A program made the translations under genes and the position numbers. Source: Spirochaetales bacterium (GTDB lineage: Bacteria > Spirochaetota > Spirochaetia > Sphaerochaetales > Sphaerochaetaceae). Taken from it: 16,287 nt of DNA. How positions within the stretch are numbered: position 1 is the stretch's first letter; every line of letters begins with the position of its first letter. Below, in pieces: positions 6,685 through 13,958 of this stretch. Location: assembly GCA_017632495.1 (NCBI GenBank), contig JAGBRG010000241.1, positions 1 through 16,287 on the forward strand, read 5' to 3'. The notes beneath the pieces were generated by a model. The model made no database searches. It saw only the letters and a program-made list of their open reading frames with translations, and was not told the origin of the DNA.

Positions 6685-7860
6685 ATGGTTAACGATGATT
6701 ATAGGGACATAGCGCCTTTCGAGGGCAAGGATTTTGACGATGCGGTGGCAAGGCTCATCCAGTATCCGCAGCTTCTGAACAACTTCACCGACATTATTTC
6801 CAGGCACAGCCGTTTTGTGAATAAATGGAAGTCTTTCCATGCCAAGAAGCTTCTTGCACGTATGCTCACCCAGGTGCACAACTACACCGAATTCCAGGAG
6901 TACATCGTCTGCGACATCTTCCTTGAGATGATCGAGTCCTCCAGCATCGACAACTTCACATTCGACGGTATCGAGCAGCTTGGAATCGAAGACAAACCGC
7001 ACATCTACATCAGCAACCACCGCGACATAGTCCTTGATACGGCTCTTCTGGATCTGGCCCTGTACCGCAGTTCCAACCGCAAGAAATGCGAGATGGTCAT
7101 AGGCGACAATCTCCTTGTAAACCAGTTCGCAACCGACCTGTTCAAGGTAAACGGCGCCATCACCGTCAAGAGGTCGCTCACATCCACAGCCGACCTCAGA
7201 AACGAAACCCTGCGTCTGAGCCGCTACATGCGCCACTGCATCCACGAAAAGGACGTCAGCCTGTGGATCGCCCAAAAGAGCGGCCGCTCCAAGGACGGAA
7301 TCGACAACACAAGCCCCGCAATCCTCAAGATGCTCTATCTTGCCTACCGCGAAGACGGCATGAGCTTCCAGGACTTCATCCGCAGCACCTCCATCGTGCC
7401 GGTTGCCATCAGCTATCAGTACGATCCCTGCGACATCTCCAAGAGCGAGGAGCAGATCCGTAAGCTCAAGGCCGAAGGCGTCTACGATGTCTACAAGAAG
7501 AAAAAGTACGCCGATGTCCTGGATCTGGTCCGCGGCCTCAGGATGAACAAAGGCAACGTCCACATCCAGGTGGGCAAGTCCCTCGACCCCGAGACTGTCA
7601 CCGACCCGCGCGAGGCCGTCCGAGAGATTGACAGGCAGATTCACACGAACTACCGCCTCTGGGATACCAACTATTTCGCCTACGACTACATCAACGGCAC
7701 CGACCGCTTCATCGACAAGTACGAGGACATGAACACCAAGGCCTTTATCAAGCACTACAAGCACCTCAAGCCCGAGGTCAAAAAGCTCGTTTTCCAGGGC
7801 TATGCCAACCCGGTGATCTCCATGCTCAACGAGACGGAGGGCCCCGATGCGAACAATTAG
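6685..7860 (+). CDS. PlsC-like glycerolipid acyltransferase (1-acyl-glycerol-3-phosphate acyltransferase superfamily)
   Basis: Acyltransferase of the glycerophospholipid family, expected to move fatty acyl groups onto a glycerol phosphate or lysolipid at the inner face of the cytoplasmic membrane. 391 residues, preceded by a G-run ribosome-binding site at 6673-6677. Motif I is NHRDIVLD (111-118), with His112 and Asp118 five residues apart rather than the canonical HX4D. Later blocks are IGDNLL (139-144), WIAQKSGRSKDG (194-205, in the place of the FPEG block) and VPVAISYQYDP (238-248). No convincing membrane segment is visible. It is longer than minimal PlsC (about 245 residues), with an N-terminal extension of about 100 and a C-terminal one of about 140. 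A lipoprotein gene overlaps its last codons. Exact substrate is unknown. Confidence 0.75.
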   Translation: MVNDDYRDIAPFEGKDFDDAVARLIQYPQLLNNFTDIISRHSRFVNKWKSFHAKKLLARMLTQVHNYTEFQEYIVCDIFLEMIESSSIDNFTFDGIEQLGIEDKPHIYISNHRDIVLDTALLDLALYRSSNRKKCEMVIGDNLLVNQFATDLFKVNGAITVKRSLTSTADLRNETLRLSRYMRHCIHEKDVSLWIAQKSGRSKDGIDNTSPAILKMLYLAYREDGMSFQDFIRSTSIVPVAISYQYDPCDISKSEEQIRKLKAEGVYDVYKKKKYADVLDLVRGLRMNKGNVHIQVGKSLDPETVTDPREAVREIDRQIHTNYRLWDTNYFAYDYINGTDRFIDKYEDMNTKAFIKHYKHLKPEVKKLVFQGYANPVISMLNETEGPDANN

Positions 7861-8335
7861 GGCCACCTTTCTTGCCCTGGTCCTCATCATCCTCGCCATT
7901 TCCCTTGTCCCTTCCTGCTCCAAGGCCGAGTTCTCCGCATCCAACCTTCAGGCTCAGCCCTACGTCCGTCTTGACGGCAAAATGGGCCTCAGCCTATATG
8001 CCATCCTGTCCTCAGGCTCCAAGAAAAAGACTGACCTCACGGTCCAGATGGTCGTGACCAGCCCCGACGGCAACCTGTCCTGGAGTTTCGAGGCCGCCAA
8101 GGTCACCTATGACAAGCTGACCTATTACGGCAGCTCAGACATAAGCATGCCCGACGGAATGCCCCTTCCAAAAGGCAAATGGAGTGTCGATGTTATCAAC
8201 AGTGACGGCAGCACCGTCACCCTTGCTTTTGATGTTTCCTACACAGATGCTTCCATGGCTCTTGAAAACTACTCGATCCTCGGTCTCGATGGCCCATGGT
8301 TCGATGAAAAGAGCAATCTCACTGTAATTCCATAA
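7847..8335 (+). CDS. Putative lipoprotein of unknown function
   Basis: 162 residues that I do not recognise as a known family. The N-terminus has two Arg, a hydrophobic core (8-20) and the sequence VPSC ending at Cys24, a plausible but loose spirochaete-type lipobox. The mature part is rich in alternating hydrophobic residues, for example DLTVQMVVTSPDG and KGKWSVDVINSDG, suggesting a beta-sandwich fold. The ATG at 7847 lies inside the last five codons of the acyltransferase in another frame (14-bp overlap), so the two are probably co-translated and may work together at the envelope. The gene ends 3 bp before the stop of the convergent mutL, leaving no room for a terminator. Confidence 0.7.
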   Translation: MRTIRATFLALVLIILAISLVPSCSKAEFSASNLQAQPYVRLDGKMGLSLYAILSSGSKKKTDLTVQMVVTSPDGNLSWSFEAAKVTYDKLTYYGSSDISMPDGMPLPKGKWSVDVINSDGSTVTLAFDVSYTDASMALENYSILGLDGPWFDEKSNLTVIP

Positions 8336-8338
8336 TAA

Positions 8339-10069
8339 TCAGACGATGCGGCCGACGCGCTTGAAAAGTTCTTCCTTGGTGATGCTGAAGGAGAACTCGC
8401 GGCCGTGGGGGCAGACCATGCGGTCAAGCTCGAAGCATTTTTCCACAAGGCTCTTTGCGGTGTAGCTGTCGAGCTCGTCACCGGCTTTGATGGCGGCGTG
8501 GCATGCGATGATGGCAAAAAGGCCCTTTTGGGCGCTTTCGATGTCGCCGGTCTGCTCGCGGATGAAGGAGACAATCTTTTCCTCGTTCTTACGGCAGGCG
8601 GCGGGCATGCTGGCCATTTCCCAGAGCAGGGGTTCCTTGCGGGTGAGCTCGATTCCGAAGTCCGCGTAGATCATGCTGTTTTCCTGAAGGAAGTCGTCGA
8701 CGGAGCGCTCGACTTCGAATTCGTAGGGGACGATGAGGCGCTGGACGTCCTTGAGGGATTTGATTTCGTCATACAGAAGTCTTTCGTGGAGGGCGTGCTG
8801 GTCGATGAAAAGGACCTTGTCGTCGAGCTCGACAAGCAGGAAGGTGTTGAAAAGCTGGCCGATGTATCGGTAGCCGGGGACGACTTTCGTGGTCGAGACC
8901 TCCGAGGCCGCGCGCTTTTTGTCGTCCTTGGCAAGGATGGTTTTGGCGTTTTCGAACCACGAGGGGTCAAAGGGCTTTGAAGACGGGCTGTAGGGGCGCG
9001 AGGGCTTCTCGCTGACGGAGGGCGAACTCCATGTCGAGGGCTCTGAAGATGGCCCCTGCGGGAAAAGTGGCTCCTGGCGGACCTCCTGCTGAGGTTTTTG
9101 AATCAGGGCGTTTCTGATCATGTTGGTTATGGCGCCGTAGATCTGACTCTGGTTGCGGAGCTTGCATTCACGCTTTGCGGGGTGGATGTTGAAGTCCACA
9201 AGTGCTGGATTGTCCTCTATGAAGAGGTAGAAGTAGGGGAAGGCGCCTCCCGGGAGGGCTGCCGAATATGCGTTAGTGATGGCTAAGACCAGCTGGTAGC
9301 TGTCGATGATCCTGTTGTTTACAAAGACCTTGATCTGGCCTCGGTCGCGCCTGTAGCAGGACGGGTCGGAGCTGATTGCATAGAGCTTTTCGTTGTCGCC
9401 TTCAAAGCTCATCTCGAGAATCTTTGCAGGCATGAAGGCCCTGTCTTGCTTCATTATCTGGACGCAACGATTCTGCCTGTCAGCCTTGGGAAGATGGAGG
9501 ACAAGAGTGCCTTCGGAAAAGAGCAGAAACTCTATCTCGGGAAAGCCCAGGGCCTTTTCGATGAAGACCTTTTTGCACTCGGCTGCCTCGCTTTGGGGGC
9601 GCTTGAGATGGATTTTTCGTGCAGGGATGTTCTCGAAAAGGTCCTCCATGGAGACCGAGGTGCCCTTGTCGGTGCTTCCGGGAAGGATTGAGCTTTTTTC
9701 TCCGTTGTCCACGACGATTCTCTTTGAGTTTGAATCGATTGTGAGTTTCGAGCAGGAACTGATGCTGCTTAGGGCCTCGCCTCGGAAGCCGAGGGTCTTG
9801 AGGGAAAACAGGTCATCAAGGGTTTTGACCTTGCTTGTGGCATGGCTTTCACAGGAAAGAAGAAGGTCTTCTTCGGACATTCCGCTTCCGTTATCTGTGA
9901 CTGTGAGATTCTTGATTCCGCCCTGCTCGAGGTAGACGCTGATTTTTGTTGCCCCCGCGTCTATGGAGTTGTCTAGTAGCTCGCGCAGGACGGAGGCCGG
10001 TCTTTCGACCACCTCGCCTGCGGCTATTCTTGAGGCGACTATCGGATCAAGTATTCTGATCGATGCCAT
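8339..10069 (-). CDS. mutL: DNA mismatch repair protein MutL (endonuclease-type)
   Basis: MutL couples MutS mismatch recognition to strand removal. The N-terminal GHKL ATPase is clear: ELLDNSIDAGA (30-40, Glu30 and Asn34 present), DNGSGM (59-64) and TLGFRGEALSSI (92-103). A Pro/Ser-rich linker follows at about 330-370. The C-terminal domain carries nicking-endonuclease motifs: DQHALHERLLYDE (423-435, with Asp434 where the motif usually has Glu), ACHAAIKAGD (522-531) and CPHGREF (553-559). It should therefore be self-nicking, as in organisms without MutH. 576 residues, slightly short for the family. It starts 17 bp after the stop of the outer-membrane-like gene and has no visible ribosome-binding site, so it probably depends on upstream transcription and translation. 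Confidence 0.95.
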   Translation of the reverse strand: MASIRILDPIVASRIAAGEVVERPASVLRELLDNSIDAGATKISVYLEQGGIKNLTVTDNGSGMSEEDLLLSCESHATSKVKTLDDLFSLKTLGFRGEALSSISSCSKLTIDSNSKRIVVDNGEKSSILPGSTDKGTSVSMEDLFENIPARKIHLKRPQSEAAECKKVFIEKALGFPEIEFLLFSEGTLVLHLPKADRQNRCVQIMKQDRAFMPAKILEMSFEGDNEKLYAISSDPSCYRRDRGQIKVFVNNRIIDSYQLVLAITNAYSAALPGGAFPYFYLFIEDNPALVDFNIHPAKRECKLRNQSQIYGAITNMIRNALIQKPQQEVRQEPLFPQGPSSEPSTWSSPSVSEKPSRPYSPSSKPFDPSWFENAKTILAKDDKKRAASEVSTTKVVPGYRYIGQLFNTFLLVELDDKVLFIDQHALHERLLYDEIKSLKDVQRLIVPYEFEVERSVDDFLQENSMIYADFGIELTRKEPLLWEMASMPAACRKNEEKIVSFIREQTGDIESAQKGLFAIIACHAAIKAGDELDSYTAKSLVEKCFELDRMVCPHGREFSFSITKEELFKRVGRIV

Positions 10070-10086
10070 GTGTTTTAGACGATGTC

Positions 10087-12420
10087 TTAGAAGTTAAAGG
10101 AAAGTCCGACTGAGACGGGGATTCTGATCTCCTTCTCGATCTCAGCAACATCTCCTCTGAGGAAAATATCCATGATTCCGCTACCGATGTTGGCCTTGAA
10201 GTCGAGCTCGGTGAAGAATGCAGCTGTATCAGGCGAGATGATGTCCGTCAGAGCAGCCTTGACCTTCTCCGAATCTCCGAATGATGAGACCAGTTCCTTG
10301 ACCTTTCCTGAGAATCCGTAGCTTGAACCTCCGATAATGAAGGTGAAGCCGCCGAAAGCAAGCTGGGTCTGGATGTCAAAGGCATCAGCCGACATGTCTC
10401 TGAAATCTCCGCTCTTTGTCTTGATTTTGTTCTGGACAAGGCCTTTTCCGCCGAGACCGATCGGTACTCTGACTGCGGCTTTCATGTCGAAGACCTTGGT
10501 ATCAAGCTTTGCTTTGAAGATTACGTCAACAGATGTTCCGTCGGAGAAGCCGACTGTGGTAATGGGTGCGTTTGTAATCAGATCCGAGAAGTGGCTTCCC
10601 TGGTTGTATGAACCTCCGAAGCTAAGATAGACGGGACCGTATCCGATTTCAAGGACTCCCTGTCCCAGATAGCCGTCAAGCTTGAAGGTGTCGTTGAATG
10701 ATACCTGTGCGGCTCCGTTTACGACGAAGTTGAACTTTGTATCTGCGATTGTGAACGGAACGGTCAGGTCGACTGACGGATAGTATGAGAATTCCTTGAA
10801 CTCCTTACCGATATCGGCAATCAGTGAAAGGCCTGCCTTCATGCCGCCGAACTGAACGCCTGCTCTGAATCCTGCATACTCGCCGCGTTTTTCAAGCTTG
10901 TTGGAGAGCCTGAGGTCATCCAGGAATGCTGTAAGTGAGAAGGCACCTGATTTGACGTACATGTTGGTGACAAGTCTCTCCTTCCAGTCATAGCGCCAGT
11001 CATATCCGTTGTAGACGGGGCTTGTTGATGTGAAGTCGGAGTTGATCTTTGCAACCAAGCCGAAGTTCTCGGTCTCGTATCCGAGTACTGAGATGTACTT
11101 GGCGATTGAATTGATGTAACCGACGACTCCGTGCTCTGTGTCGAACTTGTAGGCATCCGGATCAAGCTTGAAATTGTAGAGGACGGTATCGAGGTCAAGA
11201 CCGAATGTGAAGCTCTTGTACTTGATGTATGGTCTTACGAAGATGTTGATATCCTTCCAGAAGATGCCTACGCGCCCGTCTGTGTACGGGAACTTGAAGA
11301 ATGTATCACCGTCCCTTCCGGCTCCGTAATGGACGCCTGCCCACATGCCGAATCTGAAATCAGACTTCTTCTCAGGCTCGGCCTCGACTTCCTGCTCCTG
11401 AGGTCTCGGGACTGTCTCAAGCGGAGTCTTTTCTGTCTCAAGCTCTGCCTCGCTCTGGGGCTGTCCGAGCTGGACCGATGCCACCTGAGTCTGACTTGTC
11501 TCTTCGGCTGTCGGCTCCTTTGTGGCAAAGAGTGATGCGATGTAAGCCGGAAGCTCTGCGTCCAGCAGATTCTTTGCGAGGTTGAACTCGCTTTCTCCGT
11601 AGCTTTCAGGATAGGAAAGGGTGACCTTTCCGGGCTCGGTGATCTGGTAGTAGATGCCGCTCATGTACTGAGGATATGCGGCAACTGCAGCAGCGGCTGC
11701 GGCCTGGATTTCCTCGTCAGTGACAAATGAAGGATAAGTCAGAACGGCGTAGCCCTTGAATGCTGTGAGGGTGGCCTTGTATCCGCCGTATGTGAATGTT
11801 GTTGTCAGCGGGCTTGGAACCTGCTGGACAGCTGGCTGAACTTCGGGTTTTGCCTCGGGTGCCAGAGAGCTCCAGAATCTGGTAACTGTTGTGCTTTCGG
11901 GAGCAAAGCCGCTGACGGAGTTGTCGATGTAGCTGTCCTGGGAAAGAATGGTGTTGATTCCCGTGATGTAGTTCTGCACCTGTGCGTTTCCGTCGGTGAT
12001 GAAGCCCATTTCTCTTGTCGGGTCGGTTATCACATAGATTGATGAGCCTGATTTGGCTGTGTAGGTGGTAACCGTTGTCATGACGGTGAAATCTCCTGCG
12101 CTGGAGGAGGCAAGCATTCTTCCGTCAAGGATGTAGATTTTTACGTTCGAATCCAGATTGAGGAAGATGGCCAGTGAGTTGGCATCGATTTCCACATGGG
12201 TTGAGCCGTTGTCAAGGACTACAGAATTGTCGGCTGTTCTGAGTACGTAGCCGTCGGAAAGTGCCTTTGCGTTGCGCACGGCCTTGTAATTTGCGTCATA
12301 GACTTTGGCGTCTCCGAATCCGTTTCTCGGTGTGAGAGGTGCGGCGAAGACAGATGCGACTGAAATGGTCAGAACCAGCATTGCTGCAATGATGATTCTG
12401 CTGATAGATGACTTTGTCAT
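10087..12420 (-). CDS. Predicted outer-membrane protein: FecR-like domain, duplicated alpha/beta unit, linker and C-terminal beta-barrel-like domain
   Basis: 777 residues, not matched to a named family. A Sec signal peptide (1-26, cleavage near VFA-AP) leads to a beta-rich part at about 55-150 that resembles FecR periplasmic domains (LDNGSTHVEIDANS, LDGRMLASSSAGDFTV, then a GSSIYV segment). A compact region at 208-298 contains two similar units, LTYP at 227-230 and LSYP at 268-271, in register with a 41-residue offset. A Glu/Pro/Gln-rich linker (301-353) is followed by about 420 residues of alternating aromatic and small residues with frequent YxxF-like strands, ending in SFNF with a terminal Phe as in many outer-membrane barrels. 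It has a good AGGAG site (12431-12427) and its own promoter. Role could be porin-like or structural; function is unknown. Confidence 0.75.
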   Translation of the reverse strand: MTKSSISRIIIAAMLVLTISVASVFAAPLTPRNGFGDAKVYDANYKAVRNAKALSDGYVLRTADNSVVLDNGSTHVEIDANSLAIFLNLDSNVKIYILDGRMLASSSAGDFTVMTTVTTYTAKSGSSIYVITDPTREMGFITDGNAQVQNYITGINTILSQDSYIDNSVSGFAPESTTVTRFWSSLAPEAKPEVQPAVQQVPSPLTTTFTYGGYKATLTAFKGYAVLTYPSFVTDEEIQAAAAAAVAAYPQYMSGIYYQITEPGKVTLSYPESYGESEFNLAKNLLDAELPAYIASLFATKEPTAEETSQTQVASVQLGQPQSEAELETEKTPLETVPRPQEQEVEAEPEKKSDFRFGMWAGVHYGAGRDGDTFFKFPYTDGRVGIFWKDINIFVRPYIKYKSFTFGLDLDTVLYNFKLDPDAYKFDTEHGVVGYINSIAKYISVLGYETENFGLVAKINSDFTSTSPVYNGYDWRYDWKERLVTNMYVKSGAFSLTAFLDDLRLSNKLEKRGEYAGFRAGVQFGGMKAGLSLIADIGKEFKEFSYYPSVDLTVPFTIADTKFNFVVNGAAQVSFNDTFKLDGYLGQGVLEIGYGPVYLSFGGSYNQGSHFSDLITNAPITTVGFSDGTSVDVIFKAKLDTKVFDMKAAVRVPIGLGGKGLVQNKIKTKSGDFRDMSADAFDIQTQLAFGGFTFIIGGSSYGFSGKVKELVSSFGDSEKVKAALTDIISPDTAAFFTELDFKANIGSGIMDIFLRGDVAEIEKEIRIPVSVGLSFNF

Positions 12421-12447
12421 ATATAGCTCCTATAACTTTCGTAAAAA

Positions 12448-12476
12448 AGTATATTATTATTTTGGCGCTCTAGCAA
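12448..12476 (-). promoter_or_regulatory. Predicted promoter of the FecR/barrel protein gene (and probably mutL)
   Basis: TTGCTA (12476-12471), 17 bp, TATACT (12453-12448) on the minus strand, with an A/T-rich spacer. TTGTTG and TAATAT, 17 bp apart and shifted 3 bp upstream, form an overlapping alternative. The leader would be about 20 nt and includes the AGGAG site. Confidence 0.55.
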
Positions 12477-12496
12477 CAACGAGGTTTTACGTGCTC

Positions 12497-13285
12497 TTAC
12501 GGACGTTTGATGCGGCAGTTGAGGTTGTGGGCTTCAAAGACATGCTCGCGGACGAACTTATCCATGTGGGAAAGCTCTTTTACAAGCGGTTTGAGTTTTG
12601 ATCTGATGTTGGTCTGGTCGTAGGGACAGACCGGTTTTATCACGGGAAGGTCGTAAGTCTGTGCAAGGCGGATTATGGTGTTCTCGTGGATTTCTATCAT
12701 GGGACGGATTACGTAGAGCTCTCCGTCAAAGAACTCCTGAATCGGGTTCATCGTGGCAAAATCACCGCGGAAAAACAGATTCATCATGGTGGTCTCGACA
12801 AGGTCGTCTATGTGGTGGCCCAGGGCTATCTGTTTAAAGCCGCGCTTGTTTGCAATCTCAAAGAGGATGCGGCGTCTGTTTCTTGCGCAGATGTAGCAGT
12901 TGTAGTTTTCGGGCTCCGTTGAGGGAAACTGCTTTTCGTCGATGATCTCGAATTCTATGTCCAGGTCCTGAAAGTACTTCTTAAGCCTCGGCCTGTAGGC
13001 CTCGTCTATGGGGTGCTCGATCCAGTTGATCATCACGGCGTGGAGTTTGTAGGTGATGGGAAGCCATTTTCGTCTGATTGAAAGCGCCATAGCCAGTGCA
13101 AGCGAATCCTTGCCTCCCGAGACTCCGATGAGGATGTCCTCGCCGTCACGGATCATGTCAAAGTCATTGATTCCCTTGCCCACGTCCTTGATGAACCTCA
13201 TGACCCAGGGTTGGATTCTGCCTTCTATGATGTTTGAGTACGAGAACTTTGAACTGTCGAATTCGCTGATGGTGAGCTCTTTCAT
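12497..13285 (-). CDS. ttcA: TtcA-like PP-loop ATPase (tRNA 2-thiocytidine synthesis family)
   Basis: Adenylating PP-loop enzyme; TtcA converts cytidine 32 of certain tRNAs to 2-thiocytidine. The pyrophosphatase loop SGGKDS lies at 56-61 and the family segment LGHHIDDLVETTMMNLFF at 155-172. Cys130 and Cys133 (CYIC, before ARNRRRILFE) and Cys220 (PVCPYD) fit the three cysteines known to hold the iron-sulfur cluster of TtcA. TilS, the lysidine synthetase, lacks this cysteine set. 262 residues from the ATG at 13285, near family length. An upstream in-frame ATG at 13381 would add 32 residues and overlap the divergent gene, so it was rejected. No ribosome-binding site is visible before 13285, and a promoter may place the transcript start almost at the ATG. 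TtcA versus a related subgroup is not settled. Confidence 0.8.
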   Translation of the reverse strand: MKELTISEFDSSKFSYSNIIEGRIQPWVMRFIKDVGKGINDFDMIRDGEDILIGVSGGKDSLALAMALSIRRKWLPITYKLHAVMINWIEHPIDEAYRPRLKKYFQDLDIEFEIIDEKQFPSTEPENYNCYICARNRRRILFEIANKRGFKQIALGHHIDDLVETTMMNLFFRGDFATMNPIQEFFDGELYVIRPMIEIHENTIIRLAQTYDLPVIKPVCPYDQTNIRSKLKPLVKELSHMDKFVREHVFEAHNLNCRIKRP

Positions 13286-13292
13286 TGAGATT

Positions 13293-13322
13293 ATGATACA
13301 GCACAAGGCCTCTCTTGTGCAA
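13293..13322 (-). promoter_or_regulatory. Predicted promoter of the TtcA-like gene
   Basis: TTGCAC (13322-13317), 18 bp, TATCAT (13298-13293) on the minus strand. The expected start site lies at or within a few bases of the ATG at 13285, so the mRNA may be leaderless. The spacer is almost filled by a perfect inverted repeat. Confidence 0.35.
13301..13320. promoter_or_regulatory. Perfect inverted repeat GCACAAG-N6-CTTGTGC between divergent genes
   Basis: GCACAAG at 13301-13307 is mirrored exactly by CTTGTGC at 13314-13320, with a 6-bp spacer. It lies between the starts of ttcA (13285, minus) and the secreted-protein gene (13350, plus), inside the predicted ttcA promoter. It could be an operator or a short leader hairpin. 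Confidence 0.5.
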
Positions 13323-13349
13323 AAGGGTTCTTTGGGAGAAAATAGAGCC

Positions 13350-13772
13350 ATGAGAAAAGCTATTGTGAGTCTTTTTTTCATTCTTGTCGCAGCTCTTTCG
13401 TTTGCAGAAGACCAGACTCCCGTGCGTGTGTTTTTGCCTTCACAAGCCTCGGCCGCGGTCTATCCCGTGGATAAGGTGATAGGGCAGACCTGCCCGTCTT
13501 CAGAGACACAGGCCCACAAGGCGCTTTTTTCGATGCTGTGCGAAAGCTACAGCTTCGAATGGACTGAAAGTCATATAGCAGAACAGGTGAGGTCTGCGAT
13601 TGTAAGGCTTTTCGGGGCCTGGCTTTCAGATAATCTGGGAGAATCGGATTATATTCTTTCAGTTGCCAATGCCAATTCGGATGGAAGCTATGGCATAAAT
13701 GTCAGGTCCAAGGACTCCTGCATGGCCTTTGTGCTGAAGGATGATCAGATCATATCCATGAGACAGCTGTGA
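13350..13772 (+). CDS. Small secreted protein of unknown function
   Basis: 140 residues, not recognised. The N-terminus is a standard Sec signal peptide (MRKAIVSLFFILVAALSFA, 1-19, cleavage before Glu20). The mature protein of about 121 residues has three Cys (48, 64, 124), a predicted helical middle (56-97) and beta-like ends. The ATG at 13350 was chosen because GGGAGAA (13334-13340) precedes it and the signal peptide begins there; the frame stays open upstream to 13053 only as an antisense shadow of ttcA. A TATGAT at 13292-13297 could be its -10 box, but no matching -35 is clear. It is divergent from ttcA and followed by the tRNA gene. Periplasmic location is inferred from the absence of a lipobox or membrane anchor. 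Confidence 0.7.
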   Translation: MRKAIVSLFFILVAALSFAEDQTPVRVFLPSQASAAVYPVDKVIGQTCPSSETQAHKALFSMLCESYSFEWTESHIAEQVRSAIVRLFGAWLSDNLGESDYILSVANANSDGSYGINVRSKDSCMAFVLKDDQIISMRQL

Positions 13773-13802
13773 GGCCTTTTTCAAAAAAGTCCGTAATGGG
13801 TA

Positions 13803-13831
13803 TTGTCTTTTTTTCTCAGATGTTCTATAAA
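13803..13831 (+). promoter_or_regulatory. Predicted strong promoter of the tRNA gene
   Basis: TTGTCT (13803-13808), 17 bp containing a T-run, TATAAA (13826-13831). The expected start is about 5 nt before the tRNA 5' end. Confidence 0.65.
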
Positions 13832-13842
13832 ATCAAAGTCTT

Positions 13843-13915
13843 GGCGGCGTAGCTCAGCTGGTAGAGCAATCGGCTCATATCCGATCGGTCAGGGGATCGT
13901 GGCCCTTCGCCGCTA
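13843..13915 (+). tRNA. tRNA with CAU anticodon (probably elongator tRNA-Met; Ile-CAU possible), unusual T-loop
   Basis: Cloverleaf by eye: acceptor GGCGGCG (13843-13849) with CGCCGCU (13908-13914), including a G1-U72 wobble; D-arm GCUC/GAGC with loop AGCUGGUA; anticodon stem AUCGG/CCGAU with loop CUCAUAU (anticodon CAU at 13876-13878); 5-nt variable loop CGGUC; T-stem AGGGG/CCCUU. The discriminator is A and no CCA is encoded. It lacks initiator marks: 1-72 is paired (as a wobble), 11-24 is C-G, and the anticodon stem has no three G-C pairs next to the loop. The T-loop reads AUCGUGG, so the normally invariant U54 and A58 are exchanged to A54 and U58, while U55 and C56 are kept. G15-C48 is conserved. 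A promoter and terminator flank it closely. Amino-acid identity Met versus lysidine-modified Ile cannot be fixed from this alone. Confidence 0.8.
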
Positions 13916-13920
13916 AACAT

Positions 13921-13950
13921 AAAGGCATCCTTCGTCGGATGCCTTTCTTT
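13921..13950 (+). terminator. Intrinsic terminator of the tRNA gene
   Basis: AAAGGCATCC (13921-13930), loop TTCGTC, GGATGCCTTT (13937-13946) is a perfect 10-bp stem followed by CTTT. It begins 6 nt after the tRNA discriminator base. Confidence 0.85.
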
Positions 13951-13958
13951 GTAAATAT

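Noticed and set aside
6640..7944. A 434-codon open frame on the minus strand over the acyltransferase gene
   Set aside because: It is the antisense shadow of a gene with C-rich third positions. Its product is a monotonous Val/Asp/Leu/Ala/Gly sequence with no domain, and it runs across the acyltransferase promoter.
8405..8980. Long plus-strand open frame inside mutL
   Set aside because: Antisense to the conserved C-terminal MutL motifs, and the product is low-complexity and Val/Gly/Asp-rich.
13286..13381. Upstream ATG extending the TtcA-like protein by 32 residues
   Set aside because: It would overlap the signal-peptide codons of the divergent gene, and the TtcA family begins near the shorter start.
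13773..13802. Terminator after the secreted-protein gene
   Set aside because: The GGCCTTTTTC/AAAAAAGTCC pairing is mostly A-T with a mismatch and no T-run directly after it.
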